From NCBI GenBank assembly GCA_021794595.1, contig JAJYQN010000047.1, forward strand, positions 78,145 through 142,144: a stretch of 64,000 nucleotides of DNA, written 5' to 3'. The first letter of the stretch is position 1. Each line of letters begins with the position of its first letter. Made by a program: the position numbers and the translations under genes. Below are positions 27,353 through 37,356 of this stretch, in pieces. The notes under the pieces were generated by a model. It was not told where the DNA came from. It searched no databases and saw only the letters and a program-made list of their open reading frames with translations. Source of the stretch: Pseudomonadota bacterium (GTDB taxonomy: Bacteria > Pseudomonadota > Gammaproteobacteria > Acidiferrobacterales > Acidiferrobacteraceae).

Positions 27353-27989
27353 GACCGGAAGTCTACTGTACTCGCCCCTGATGGAGAATCCCCAGCCGTC
27401 CCTTGGTCTTTGCTTGCGCGCAAGATCTAGGCCCGGTGGTGCCCTTGGATGTTATAGTGTTTTCTTGGGTCGCGCTCGTTGAATTCGTATTTCCAGCCCT
27501 CATATGAGAGAGGTCATGCGTACTGCCCTTTTGCTGAGGTTTGGGAATTGTTCGTTGATGGGCGGAGTGGTCTTTGGCTGCGTCTTTTTGATCGGCGTGC
27601 GCGCCGCGATCGGCGGCGATGTGACGCGCAGCATCAATTCTTGCGTGGCCCGGGCGTTGGCCAAGCCGCGACGCCCGTTGCTTGCGGCCCTGAACCCGCC
27701 TCATCATAAGCCGCGGAAGAAATCTACCCTGACCGAGAGCCAGGACGATCCCCTGAAAAGTCTCTCGCAGGCGCTGGTCTTTAAGCCGGATCTCGGGGCC
27801 TGTCAGTCGTTTAAGAATGGTTGCCGTGAGGGGGCTATCGTCACTATGCCGACCAATAATGCCATACAGACTCTCGGCGCGGGCCTTGGTATGCGCATAG
27901 GCGGAGTCCGGTTCGAATACGCCTATGGTATTCACACGGGTGCTAATTTTATCGGTATTAGGAGCCATATTCCTTAGACACTATAACAG

Positions 27990-28830
27990 TCATCCCCTAT
28001 ATCGTAGACGGCACATCCGAAAACTTTTCCCGGCTCGTGCTTGAAAATTTGCGCCGCGGGCCGGTTGTCGTCAACTTTTGGTCGCCACGCGCCGGCCCCT
28101 GCCTTGTGGCTATGCCGCGCCTGATTCGGGTGGCGAGCGAATACGGGGGCGGCTGTTGGTGGTGATGCTCAATACCGATGATTACGGGGGAATTGGCGCC
28201 TTGTCTCGAGGCTCGCTCCTTGCCCCTACTGAAGATCTTTCGGAACGGCGCGGTGATCGATACTCTGCAAGGCGTTGAATCCGAGCCCGGACTGCGGGTT
28301 TTTTTGAATTAAGTAGGGAAGCCGTTCCGATGAGGTCTTGCGCGCTTAGGCGAGCGGAGCGAGCAGGCAAGCGGTTCAGCTTGCCGCCGAGGAGGCCCTG
28401 ACGCGGCCGGGAGACCCCGACAGCGCCCTGCGGGTCGCAAAACTGTTGGTCCTCGACCGCCGGCCAGAAGAGGCCTTTTCCTTACTCGAGGCCCTCCCCG
28501 TCGACTTGCGCGACCAGGGCGAGGTCGGTGCGCTCCACGCCCATCTGGCACTCATAGTGGCGATGGACAACCCGCCCGCAGTACCTCCTGATAGGCCCGA
28601 GGCCGAGCGGCTTTTTATGGCCGCCGCCGGGGCGCTGGGTGATGATGACTACGAGACCGCTTGCACCCGCTTGTTGGCGTCGGCGCAGGCCGATCCGCAA
28701 TTTCGCAACGGTTTGGCGGCGCGGGCGGTTTTTGCGGTAGCGGCCCTTCCAATGGCGGCGGACGTCAAGACGCGGGTGGATGCCCTGCTTCGCGCCCCCA
28801 CGCTAGCTACTGCTACTGGGTTCGTGGCTA
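27990..28830 (+). pseudogene. Thioredoxin-TPR (CnoX/YbbN-like) gene with several frameshifts
   Basis: Successive frames: ITVIPYIVDGTSENFSRLVLENLRRGPVVVNFWSPRAGPCLVAMPRLIRVASEYGG / RLLVVMLNTDDYGG / LEARSLPLLKIFRNGAVIDTLQGVESEPGLRVFLN / QLAAEEALTRPGDPDSALRVAKLLVLDRRPEEAFSLLEALP... Confidence 0.75.
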
Positions 28831-29771
28831 CGACGCGTGGCCAAGCGTCGCTCTGTGCGCACCGCATGGCGGCGTTCATCGGTAGGTATCTCGGTCTTTT
28901 TGTCGACCCCCTCGCCGGAGGCTTTAAGTACCGCGTTGATCTGCCCACCGATGAGCAGCACGAGGCCGCCCAGATACATCCATGTCAACAACACGATGAC
29001 GGCGCCGATCGACCCATAGGTCTTGTTATAGGAACCGAAGTTATTGACGTAGAAGGCGAACAACAGCGATGTGCCGATCCAGCCTACCACCGCGAATACC
29101 GAACCGGGCGTGAGCCAGCGCCAGTTTTGCCGGACGTTCGGCGTAAAGTAGTAGATCATAGCGGTCACCAAGACGATGGCTAGTACGACTATGGGCCAAC
29201 GGATGATGGCGAGCGTGACGGGCAAAAGCCGCATGCCGAAATGGTGGGCGATGAGTTTGGCCGCCAACGGACCAAAGAAGAAGATCGCAAATCCCACCGT
29301 AAGGATCAGCGCAAGCGCGATCGCCAGTAGGACCGACATGAGGAGCACGCGCCAATAGGGGCGATCTTCCGGGACATTGTAAGTTTGGTTTAATCCGCTT
29401 GCGATAGCGGTAATGGCGTTGCTCGCGGAATAGAGAGCGAACAGCACGCTAAACGAGAGAAGCCCGCCTTGGTGGTGATGAAGGATACCCTCGAATGTTC
29501 CCTTGACGAGGGCGAGGGCTTGGGCCGGCAGGGCCCGAGCCAATATCCCGAGGACCATGTGGGTGCGGTGGTGGATCGGGAGAAAGGCCAGCAGGGTGGT
29601 CAGAAAAAGGAGTGATGGAAACAACGACAGAAAGAAGTAGTAAGCAAGCTGCGCGCTATAGCCCGTGAGCCGATTGTCGCTTAAGCCTGTCGCAACCCGT
29701 TTGGCCAAAGTCCATGCCCCCAGATCGGAGAACGTCCATAAGGGGGATTTGCGAGAGTGCCGAAGAGTCAT
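28803..29771 (-). CDS. yihY: YihY/BrkB family membrane protein
   Basis: LTGYSAQLAYYFFLSLFPSLLFLTTLLAF...GSVFAVVGWIGTSLLFAFYVNNFGSYNKTYGSIGAVIVLLTWMYLGGLVLLIGGQINAVL. Confidence 0.92.
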   Translation of the reverse strand: MTLRHSRKSPLWTFSDLGAWTLAKRVATGLSDNRLTGYSAQLAYYFFLSLFPSLLFLTTLLAFLPIHHRTHMVLGILARALPAQALALVKGTFEGILHHHQGGLLSFSVLFALYSASNAITAIASGLNQTYNVPEDRPYWRVLLMSVLLAIALALILTVGFAIFFFGPLAAKLIAHHFGMRLLPVTLAIIRWPIVVLAIVLVTAMIYYFTPNVRQNWRWLTPGSVFAVVGWIGTSLLFAFYVNNFGSYNKTYGSIGAVIVLLTWMYLGGLVLLIGGQINAVLKASGEGVDKKTEIPTDERRHAVRTERRLATRRSHEPSSSS

Positions 29772-29839
29772 GGGCTCACGATACCGGACTCGCGTTCCCG
29801 GCAGGAGCGTCCATTGGTCTGACTTATTCTTAGCCGAGC

Positions 29840-30889
29840 CTAGGCGTTCCCGAGACCAAGCACGGCGGTCTTCTCCGAGGCTGCGAAGTTCAGCATCCGT
29901 TCGACCGGCCGGAGTGCGCGCACGCGTATCGACTCCTCTATATGAATTTCGTTGCACCCCTTAAGTAGGGTTTCTTCTAGACTGGCGAGGGTGTTCATGG
30001 CCATCCACGGACAATGAGCGCATGACTTGCATGTCGCTCCGTGGCCACCAGTCGGGGCCTCTATGAATTCCTTATGGGGGGCCGCTTGGCGCATTTTATA
30101 AAGGATGCCGTTATCGGTCGCGACGATGAAGGATTTTGCGGGCCTCGTTCTGGCGGCCTCGATCATGGCGCTCGTCGAGCCGACCATGTCGGCCTCGGCG
30201 ATGACCGAGGCCGGCGATTCCGGATGCACCAGAACATCGGCCTCTGGGTGTTGGCGCTTGAGTTCCGCCAAGGCCTGGGCTCGAAACTCGTCATGAACGA
30301 TACAAGAGGCTTGCCACAACAGCATATCGGCGCCGCTTTCGCGCCGCACATAGTCCCCGAGGTGGCGGTCGGGGGCCCACAAGATCTTTTCGCCGCGACT
30401 CTTTAAGTGGCGCGCGAGCCGCAGAGCGATGCTCGACGTGACGACCCAATCCGCGCGCGCCTTTACCGCTGCGCTCGTATTGGCGTAGACGACAATCGTT
30501 CGGTCCGGGTGGGCATCGCAAAACGCGCTGAATTCGTCTGTGGGACACCCTTCGTCCAGGGAGCAGGTGGCATCCAAGGTGGGCATTAAAACCCGTTTCT
30601 CGGGGTTCAATATTTTGGCGGTTTCGCCCATGAAACGCACACCCGCCACAACCAGCGTCCGGGCCTTATGGGTATGTCCGAAGCGGGCCATGTCGAGCGA
30701 GTCCGACACATAGCCGCCGGTCTCTTCGGCCAACGCCTGGAGGTCTGCGTCGGTGTAGTAGTGCGCAACCAATACCGCATCCTCTTTTTTAAGGAGCGCC
30801 TTGATCCTTTGGATTCTCTGGGCCCGGTCTAGATCCAGTACCGGGCCGAGATGCGAAAGCCGTGTGGTGGGAGAAGTTGTGGCTGTCAT
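29840..30889 (-). CDS. nadA: Quinolinate synthase
   Basis: [43 protein letters not shown]...[33 protein letters not shown]...[18 protein letters not shown]. Confidence 0.97.
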   Translation of the reverse strand: MTATTSPTTRLSHLGPVLDLDRAQRIQRIKALLKKEDAVLVAHYYTDADLQALAEETGGYVSDSLDMARFGHTHKARTLVVAGVRFMGETAKILNPEKRVLMPTLDATCSLDEGCPTDEFSAFCDAHPDRTIVVYANTSAAVKARADWVVTSSIALRLARHLKSRGEKILWAPDRHLGDYVRRESGADMLLWQASCIVHDEFRAQALAELKRQHPEADVLVHPESPASVIAEADMVGSTSAMIEAARTRPAKSFIVATDNGILYKMRQAAPHKEFIEAPTGGHGATCKSCAHCPWMAMNTLASLEETLLKGCNEIHIEESIRVRALRPVERMLNFAASEKTAVLGLGNA

Positions 30890-30899
30890 GACGAACCTC

Positions 30900-31523
30900 T
30901 TACCCTCGAATTGAGGGTTCAGTCTCGCGTAAACGATAGAGCCGGGCGGGTCGATGGCGGGCACCGCGGCGCGTATCGTGGGTCTCGAGCAGGTGTTGAG
31001 AGGCGCGCAGGCGCCGCCTAAAGTTCCGCTTGTCTAACGACCGACGACCGATGACCTCATAGACCGACTGCAATTCCCCGAGCGTAAACCGGTCGGCCAG
31101 GAATTGATACGCAATCGGCGCATACTCGAGTTTGGCGACGAGGCGCTCCGCTGCGCAGTCGATGATTTGTCGCAGCCCGGGCGCTGTCGGGGGCCAATGC
31201 GCCGGATCGACCCATTCGCCGCTCCCCGCGCAAATTTGCACGCGGTCGTAGGGAATGAGGGCATAGTAGCTCACCACCACTCCGGGCGCTCGGTCTGACG
31301 CGGTAAACGTGTAAAGTTGTTCAAGAAATACGTCACCCACACCCGTGGCTTCACCGAGCGCGCGCTGCGCGCAGGCGTCAAGGCTCTCGCCCTCTTTCAG
31401 GCGCGCTCCTGGTAAGCGCCACGGTTCCCCCGGCAGAAGCAGGAGCTTTAAAGTCCCTTGGATAGTAAATAGCGCCACAGCCGTATGAACGGGCGCTAAA
31501 GGCTTTGTGTCGCGCATACACAA
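30900..31523 (-). CDS. nrtR: NrtR-like Nudix-wHTH regulator of NAD metabolism
   Basis: Nudix-like domain ([28 protein letters not shown]) plus C-terminal wHTH ([41 protein letters not shown]), immediately upstream of nadA. Confidence 0.8.
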   Translation of the reverse strand: MCMRDTKPLAPVHTAVALFTIQGTLKLLLLPGEPWRLPGARLKEGESLDACAQRALGEATGVGDVFLEQLYTFTASDRAPGVVVSYYALIPYDRVQICAGSGEWVDPAHWPPTAPGLRQIIDCAAERLVAKLEYAPIAYQFLADRFTLGELQSVYEVIGRRSLDKRNFRRRLRASQHLLETHDTRRGARHRPARLYRLRETEPSIRG

Positions 31524-31666
31524 ACGCTACGCCGGGCTGAACAGAGCGTCAAGCGACCTTATCCTAGGACAGGCGACCGGAGGCGTTATCTCCGGTGCGG
31601 GCGGGGATCGGGGTCTTGCAAGGACCGCCGCCCGTCTTTGAAGGACGACTCTTGCGGAATCAGTTT

Positions 31667-32305
31667 TCAGAAGCGGTCAATAAGGACGACCTCATCGAAG
31701 CTAAGCTGGCCGCCGCGCGGTCGGGGTTCTTGACGCCCTTTGCCGAGCACTACAAAGAGCCCGATGGCGTGGTCGGGCGGCAAATGGATAAGCTGGGCGA
31801 CGGCCTCAAAGTCGGCGAGATCCATGGGGCAGGAGTCGTAGCCCGCGGCGTGGGCTGCGAGCATCATGGTTTGAGCGGCGATACCGCAGGAACGCATGGC
31901 CTCGTCGCGCTGAACCTGTTCGCGTCCGTTGTAATATTCCGTAATAGCTTCGACGATGCCGTCCCGGGTGTCAGGGTCGGCGTTTCGCCAGTATCGGTGC
32001 GGCTCTTTCTTCCAGGCGCCGATATCCGCACAGACTATAACGAGAAGCGAGGCCTCTGTGATCTGGGCCTGCATCCACGAGACAGCGCGGATCGCTTCGC
32101 GCAGAGCCGGGTCGCGCACCAGGACAAAACGCCAATGTTGGATGTTGAAGGCCGTTGGCGAGAGTAGAACCAAGGACATGATCTCCTGGATCTCTTGCTC
32201 TGTGATCGCGTGTTGCGGATCGAAATGTTTCACGGCGCGGCGGCCTCTTACGGCGGTTTGTAGGTCCAAGGCGATTTCCTCATCTATAGGGATAGGGAAG
32301 GCCAT
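31667..32305 (-). CDS. Nitroreductase family protein
   Basis: AVRGRRAVKHFDPQHAITEQEIQEIMSLVLLSPTAFNIQHWRFVLVRD...AAQTMMLAAHAAGYDSCPMDLADF. Confidence 0.93.
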   Translation of the reverse strand: MAFPIPIDEEIALDLQTAVRGRRAVKHFDPQHAITEQEIQEIMSLVLLSPTAFNIQHWRFVLVRDPALREAIRAVSWMQAQITEASLLVIVCADIGAWKKEPHRYWRNADPDTRDGIVEAITEYYNGREQVQRDEAMRSCGIAAQTMMLAAHAAGYDSCPMDLADFEAVAQLIHLPPDHAIGLFVVLGKGRQEPRPRGGQLSFDEVVLIDRF

Positions 32306-32371
32306 GCTATCGAAGGGCTTCTCAGTGCGATAGAATGCACATTCTCCACATGTAGTGACGGAAAGTATACT

Positions 32372-32758
32372 ATGGATTCGACGCGACGCCCGCGGTACAA
32401 ACGTTACGATTGCGATTTCGGCTGTCCGATAGAGGCCTGTGTCGAGATTATCGGAGGCAAGTGGAAGGGAGTGATTTTGTTCCACCTGCTGGGTGGTACG
32501 AAGCGCTTCAACGAGCTGTTGCGGTTGATGCCGGCTGTGACTCAACGCATGCTGATTCGCCAACTTCGCGAGCTCGAGGCAGACGAGATAGTCGAGCGCA
32601 AGGTTTTTGCCGAGGTTCCTCCGCACGTGGAGTATTCGCTGTCGCCTTTCGGGAGGACGCTCGAGCCCGTTCTTCAGACGTTGCAGGCCTGGGGCGGCCG
32701 GTATCTTGAAAAAATCTCTGATCTGCGCAAACGCACGGCCGGTGAAGGGACGGGGTGA
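32372..32758 (+). CDS. HxlR-family transcriptional regulator
   Basis: CPIEACVEIIGGKWKGVILFHLLGGTKRFNELLRLMPAVTQRMLIRQLRELEADEIVERKVFAEVPPHVEYSLSPFGRTLEPVL. Confidence 0.95.
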   Translation: MDSTRRPRYKRYDCDFGCPIEACVEIIGGKWKGVILFHLLGGTKRFNELLRLMPAVTQRMLIRQLRELEADEIVERKVFAEVPPHVEYSLSPFGRTLEPVLQTLQAWGGRYLEKISDLRKRTAGEGTG

Positions 32759-32973
32759 GGCGCTTCGGAGCGCGGCTTTTCTGTCGCTTGCCGGGTGGTG
32801 TCGCGCGTCGTCCCATCTTTGCCCACGTAAGCCCGGCGAGGGTGGCCACTGCCCCATTGGCCGGGATCTTCCCGATGTGGTGACCATGGGCCACTTGCGA
32901 GCCCGCGCCGCGAGTCTACCCTTCGTGGGCGGTCGGCTACTCTGTCGGCCTGAAGTGGCGTTAGAATACGGCC

Positions 32974-33549
32974 ATGAACTATTGCAGCAATTGTGGCGGC
33001 CCGTTAATGCAACGTATCCCCGAGGGGGATACGAGGTCGCGCGATGTCTGTGACTCGTGTTTCACCATTCACTACGAGAATCCGAAGATGGTGGCCGGGT
33101 GCCTGGCCCTGTGGGAAGACCGTGTGCTCTTATGCCGACGCGCGATAGAACCGCGCTATGGGCTCTGGACCCTGCCTGCAGGATTCATGGAGAACGAGGA
33201 AACCACGAACGAGGCGGCGGCGCGCGAGACCTGGGAAGAGGCCCATGCGCGCGTGGAGATCGAGGGTCTCTATACGCTGTTCAATTTGCCGCATATCAAC
33301 CAAGTCTATCTCATGTTTCGGGCGCGGCTCTGCGATCTCGATTTTGGGCCCGGTACCGAAAGCCTCGAGGTTGCTTTATTTCATGAAAGCGACATCCCCT
33401 GGGATCTGATCGCCTTTCCGGCGGTGAGGGAGACCCTTAAGCTCTATTTTTCAGACCGCGTGCGTGGGCATTATCCGTTCCGGGCCGGCGACATCCTCAA
33501 GGACGCCGATTCCCGGGATTGCCAGGTGCGCCTCTTATTCGCCCCTTGA
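32974..33549 (+). CDS. Nudix hydrolase with N-terminal zinc ribbon
   Basis: MNYCSNCGGPL...CDSC, then GLWTLPAGFMENEETTNEAAARETWEEAHARV. Confidence 0.93.
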   Translation: MNYCSNCGGPLMQRIPEGDTRSRDVCDSCFTIHYENPKMVAGCLALWEDRVLLCRRAIEPRYGLWTLPAGFMENEETTNEAAARETWEEAHARVEIEGLYTLFNLPHINQVYLMFRARLCDLDFGPGTESLEVALFHESDIPWDLIAFPAVRETLKLYFSDRVRGHYPFRAGDILKDADSRDCQVRLLFAP

Positions 33550-33839
33550 AATCCTGAGGCCCGATCCCCATAACCCTCGTTCAACGAGGTCGGAAGAGTC
33601 TTGGGGCGGGCGCGACCTTGTGCCTACCGGATCGGCGCGGTAGGGCCGAGCTCGACTGAGCTGATATACGAATTGTCGTTGCGACAGCAGAAAGCGCTGA
33701 TGATTGTACGGCCCACTGGTATCCCCCTTCGTCTTATGGTCTCGGCGAGTCTAGCGGTGGCCCTAGGAGAGGAGTTTAAAATAGAGCTTAGCCAAAGAAG
33801 GCTTTTATTGTTTTATCCATAGCTTAGAGGAGAATTCCC

Positions 33840-34490
33840 TTGGAAAAATACGTCTTGCCCGACCTAGATTACGACTACGGTGCGCTCGAGCCCCATATCT
33901 CCGCAAAAATCATGGAGTTGCATCACAGCAAGCACCACTTGGCCTATGTGAATGGCGCCAACCAGGCCCTGGAAGGCCTCAAAGAGGCGCAGGAAACCAA
34001 GAACTTCGCGCGCGTCGCGGCCTTGGAGCACGCGTTGGCTTTCAATCTCTCAGGACACATCCTGCATTCGCTGTTTTGGAAAAACCTGTCCCCGAACGGC
34101 GGTGGCAAGCCAGACGGCGACTTAGCCAAGGCCATCGACCGCGATTTCGGTTCCTTTGAGGGACTGAAGGGCCAATTCGTGAATGCCGCTATGACGACCA
34201 TGGGCTCCGGGTGGGCGGTCCTCGCCTGGGATCCGGCCGGCCAGCGCTTGATCACGACCGAGATTCACGATCATCAATCCGAGATGACCCCCGGTGCTAC
34301 GCCGATCATGGTCCTGGATGCTTGGGAGCATGCCTACTATCTCCAGTATCAAAACGATAAGGCCCGTTTCTTCGAGAGTATTTGGAACGTGTGGAACTGG
34401 AAGGACATAGGTGAGCGCTACAAGAAGGCGAAGGCCGCGGATGGTGGCTTAGCGAGCGCTGTCACTTCTAAGAAAGGCGCTAAGGCCTAA
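33840..34490 (+). CDS. sodB: Superoxide dismutase (Fe/Mn)
   Basis: YDYGALEPHISAKIMELHHSKHHLAYVNGANQAL...LDAWEHAYYLQYQNDKARFFESIWNVWNW; TTG start at 33840. Confidence 0.95.
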   Translation: MEKYVLPDLDYDYGALEPHISAKIMELHHSKHHLAYVNGANQALEGLKEAQETKNFARVAALEHALAFNLSGHILHSLFWKNLSPNGGGKPDGDLAKAIDRDFGSFEGLKGQFVNAAMTTMGSGWAVLAWDPAGQRLITTEIHDHQSEMTPGATPIMVLDAWEHAYYLQYQNDKARFFESIWNVWNWKDIGERYKKAKAADGGLASAVTSKKGAKA

Positions 34491-34516
34491 GGGCTGGCCG
34501 TTGCGGTCATGAAGTC

Positions 34517-34545
34517 GGGGTCCACAGGGCGAGCCTTGTGGACCC
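34517..34545 (+). terminator. Putative terminator after sodB
   Basis: ggggtccaca-N9-tgtggacccc, followed by tatcgtttt. Confidence 0.65.
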
Positions 34546-34651
34546 CTATCGTTTTGCCGAAGACCTCGATACACTAAACTGGCTTTTTCGGCTGTGAAGG
34601 CCGAGAGGCGTAAGGTTCCACTAAACGGTTTTCTAGAACTTAGGAGCTTCC

Positions 34652-35332
34652 ATGCATAAAGGGTATGCCGCGTTGGCGGTTATTAGCTGCCTATTGGCGG
34701 CACCAGTCATGGCTGAGGGGCTGTCGCCGCAGGCCCAGTTGAGTTACAGCTTGGGGTATCAGTTCGGCGAGAACGTTCGTCACGATGGCGTGTCGGTGCA
34801 GGCGCCGATCTTTACCCGCGCGATTCGGGACGCCTTGTCCGGCGCCAAGCCTCTGTTGCCGCCCGCGCAAATGGCGGCCGTCGTAGAAAGATTCCAGCGG
34901 CAGATGCAGGCCCGCAATATCGCCATGCTGAAGGCGCTTGGTAAAAAAGAGCAGGTCCAGGGACGCATATTCCGCGCCAAGAATGCCAAACAGCCCGGCG
35001 TGCGGACCTTGCCAGGCGGCGTCGAGTACAAGGTTTTGAGGGCGGGCCACGGTGCACGCCCGACCTTGACCGACTCGATCAAGGCGGACTATACGGGTCG
35101 CTTCATCAACGGCCGGCTCTTCGCGAGTAGCAAAAAGGCCGGAAAGCCGGCTGAGCTTCCTTTGAGCGGCCTTATCCCCGGATTGAAGGAGGCCCTGGTC
35201 CACATGCCAGCGGGTTCGACATGGCAGATCGTGGTTCCCGGCCACTTGGCCTATGGTCCCCAAGGTCGGCCGACGATACCGCCCAATGCCACCTTGGTTT
35301 TTACCGTTCACCTTATCGCAGTCGTCAAATAG
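34652..35332 (+). CDS. FKBP-type peptidyl-prolyl isomerase (Mip/FkpA-like)
   Basis: Signal peptide, FKBP_N, then VEYKVLRAGHGARPTLTDSIKADYTGRFINGRLFASSKK...LSGLIPGLKEALVHMPAGSTWQIVVPGHLAYG. Confidence 0.95.
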   Translation: MHKGYAALAVISCLLAAPVMAEGLSPQAQLSYSLGYQFGENVRHDGVSVQAPIFTRAIRDALSGAKPLLPPAQMAAVVERFQRQMQARNIAMLKALGKKEQVQGRIFRAKNAKQPGVRTLPGGVEYKVLRAGHGARPTLTDSIKADYTGRFINGRLFASSKKAGKPAELPLSGLIPGLKEALVHMPAGSTWQIVVPGHLAYGPQGRPTIPPNATLVFTVHLIAVVK

Positions 35333-35353
35333 GGCGAATCGGCCAGAAGAAAG

Positions 35354-35383
35354 AAAAATAGGGGCCATGCGGCCCCTATTTTT
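35354..35383. terminator. Bidirectional terminator between FKBP gene and cspA
   Basis: aaaaataggggcc-atgc-ggcccctattttt. Confidence 0.9.
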
Positions 35384-35399
35384 ATGGTCCATGCGGGTT

Positions 35400-35606
35400 C
35401 TACCGCATCGGTCGTACGTGGGTGGCTTGCATGCCCTTCTGGCTTCTGGCGCTTTCGAACTCAACCGCTTGTCCTTCCGCCAAGTTACGAAACCCCTCGC
35501 CCTGAATTGCTGAGTAATGAACGAATACATCGGGACTGCCATCCTGAGGCGAGATGAATCCAAACCCCTTCGCTTCGTTAAACCATTTCACGGTTCCCAT
35601 TCGCAT
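35400..35606 (-). CDS. cspA: Cold-shock protein
   Basis: [49 protein letters not shown]. Confidence 0.96.
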   Translation of the reverse strand: MRMGTVKWFNEAKGFGFISPQDGSPDVFVHYSAIQGEGFRNLAEGQAVEFESARSQKGMQATHVRPMR

Positions 35607-35862
35607 CTGCGCTTATCCTTTTTTTACATGGAGATAGAAATATCAGAAGCATGCGCCTCCGATGCCACACTCTAGCGTCCCGATCCAGGGCCAAACACCA
35701 GCGAAAGTCCGAGGGACCTCTATCGGGAGGGTGGATAAACGAGCTAGCGTCAGCGCGCGGTGCAACAGGGTTCGCGTTCTCCGGGCAAGGGGTGACGCCG
35801 GGCCGGGAATTTGGCGTGCCTTGGGCTTGCCGCTTTGACTTTTGCTCGGCAGTATAGGACTT

Positions 35863-37344
35863 ATGAGAGAGCTCACAGAGCAGAAGGCTACGGTCTTACC
35901 CGCCACGTTTTGGCGTCACCTAAGACGCATCTTGCCGCCTGACGGCTTACTCACGAAGCCAACCCAGGTCGCGGTGTACGAATGCGATGGCCTCCCCGTT
36001 TACCGTGCAAGGCCCCTGGCCGTGGCGCTTCCGCGCACTCGGGCCGAGGTGGGCCTAGTGCTTGCCCTATGTTCGCGCTACGGCGTGCCGGTGGTGGCTC
36101 GGGGCGCCGGTACGGGCCTGTCGGGTGGCGCCTTGCCTCACGCCCATGGCATCGTTCTGAGCCTCGCGCGCCTTAACCGAATCCTCGCTATCGATCCCGA
36201 TAACCGCACCGCTCGTTTGGAGCCCGGGGTTCGGAATAGTGCGGTATCCGAGGCCGCGGCGCCCTACGGGCTCTTTTATGCCCCCGACCCGTCTTCGCAG
36301 ATTGCCTGCACCATTGGCGGGAACGTGGCCGAAAACGCCGGAGGGGTTCATTGTCTGAAATACGGCCTCACCACCCACAACGTACTCGCCGTCCGATTCT
36401 TTACTGCAGACGGGGTCTTGCATGAGGTGGGCGGAGTGACCGGCGAGGCCCCGTTCGATCTGTTGGCGCTGTTGGTGGGGTCCGAGGGCTTGCTCGGAGT
36501 GGTGGTCGAAGTGACGGTGCGCCTGGTGCCGAAGCCGCCGGCCACGGTGGCCTTGTTGGCGGCGTTTCGCTCGCTGGCCGAGGCGGCCGCCAGTGTGAGC
36601 GCCGTGATCGGCGAGGGGCTCGTGCCCGCGGGGCTCGAGCTCATGGATGCACTCGCCCTCTCTGCGGCTCAGGACTATACCGGCATCCCCTATCCGCCGG
36701 ATTCCCAGGCCGTGGTGTTGGCCGAGGTCGATGGGGATCTGGCCACAATCGAGCTCGATGTCGCCCATGTGCGGCGCCTGCTTTTGGGGCATGGCGCCTT
36801 TGCGATAGAGGAGGCGCGCAGCGAGGAAGATAGGCGTCGCCTATGGTTGGGAAGAAAGTCCGCGTTTCCGGCCGTGGGCCGTTTAGCGCCCGACTACTAC
36901 TGTATGGATGGAACGATCCCGCGAAGCGCTCTGGTTGCGGTTCTAGCAGAGATTGGCGAACGGTCGCGCCGTTATGGGCTGCCGGTCGCCAATGTGTTTC
37001 ATGCCGGCGATGGAAATCTCCATCCGCTGATCTTGTATGACGCCAAGATCCCCGGGGAGCTCGAGCGAGTGGAGGAGCTCGGTGCCGAGATCCTGCGGCT
37101 CTGCCTTGCTTATGGTGGCACCATAAGCGGCGAGCACGGCGTAGGGGTTGAGAAGTTGGACGGTATGTGTGCGCAGTTTACGGCCGCGGAGCTCGCCACC
37201 TTCCATGCCCTGAAGTCGGCCTTCGACCCCCATAACCTGCTAAATCCCGGCAAGGCCGTGCCTACACCGGCCCGCTGTGTCGAACCCGGAGGCATGCATG
37301 TTCACGAGGGCCGCATGCCGTTTTCAAGCCTCGAACGCTTTTGA
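35863..37344 (+). CDS. glcD: Glycolate oxidase FAD-binding subunit GlcD
   Basis: VVARGAGTGLSGGALPHAHGIVLSLARLNRIL...SQIACTIGGNVAENAGGVHCLKYGLTTHNVL; FAD-oxidase C-terminus with NVFHAGDGNLHPLI. Confidence 0.95.
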   Translation: MRELTEQKATVLPATFWRHLRRILPPDGLLTKPTQVAVYECDGLPVYRARPLAVALPRTRAEVGLVLALCSRYGVPVVARGAGTGLSGGALPHAHGIVLSLARLNRILAIDPDNRTARLEPGVRNSAVSEAAAPYGLFYAPDPSSQIACTIGGNVAENAGGVHCLKYGLTTHNVLAVRFFTADGVLHEVGGVTGEAPFDLLALLVGSEGLLGVVVEVTVRLVPKPPATVALLAAFRSLAEAAASVSAVIGEGLVPAGLELMDALALSAAQDYTGIPYPPDSQAVVLAEVDGDLATIELDVAHVRRLLLGHGAFAIEEARSEEDRRRLWLGRKSAFPAVGRLAPDYYCMDGTIPRSALVAVLAEIGERSRRYGLPVANVFHAGDGNLHPLILYDAKIPGELERVEELGAEILRLCLAYGGTISGEHGVGVEKLDGMCAQFTAAELATFHALKSAFDPHNLLNPGKAVPTPARCVEPGGMHVHEGRMPFSSLERF

Positions 37345-37356
37345 GGGGATCGCGTG

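Noticed and set aside
27363-27977. Overlapping ORFs on both strands (27363-27968 - and 27504-27977 +)
   Set aside because: Neither product is recognisable; the strand could not be decided, so no CDS was called.
36067-36792. Long antisense ORFs overlapping clear genes (e.g. within glcD, corC, rng, nadA)
   Set aside because: Spurious shadow ORFs in GC-rich sequence; the plus-strand products (or minus-strand for nadA) match known families with intact motifs.
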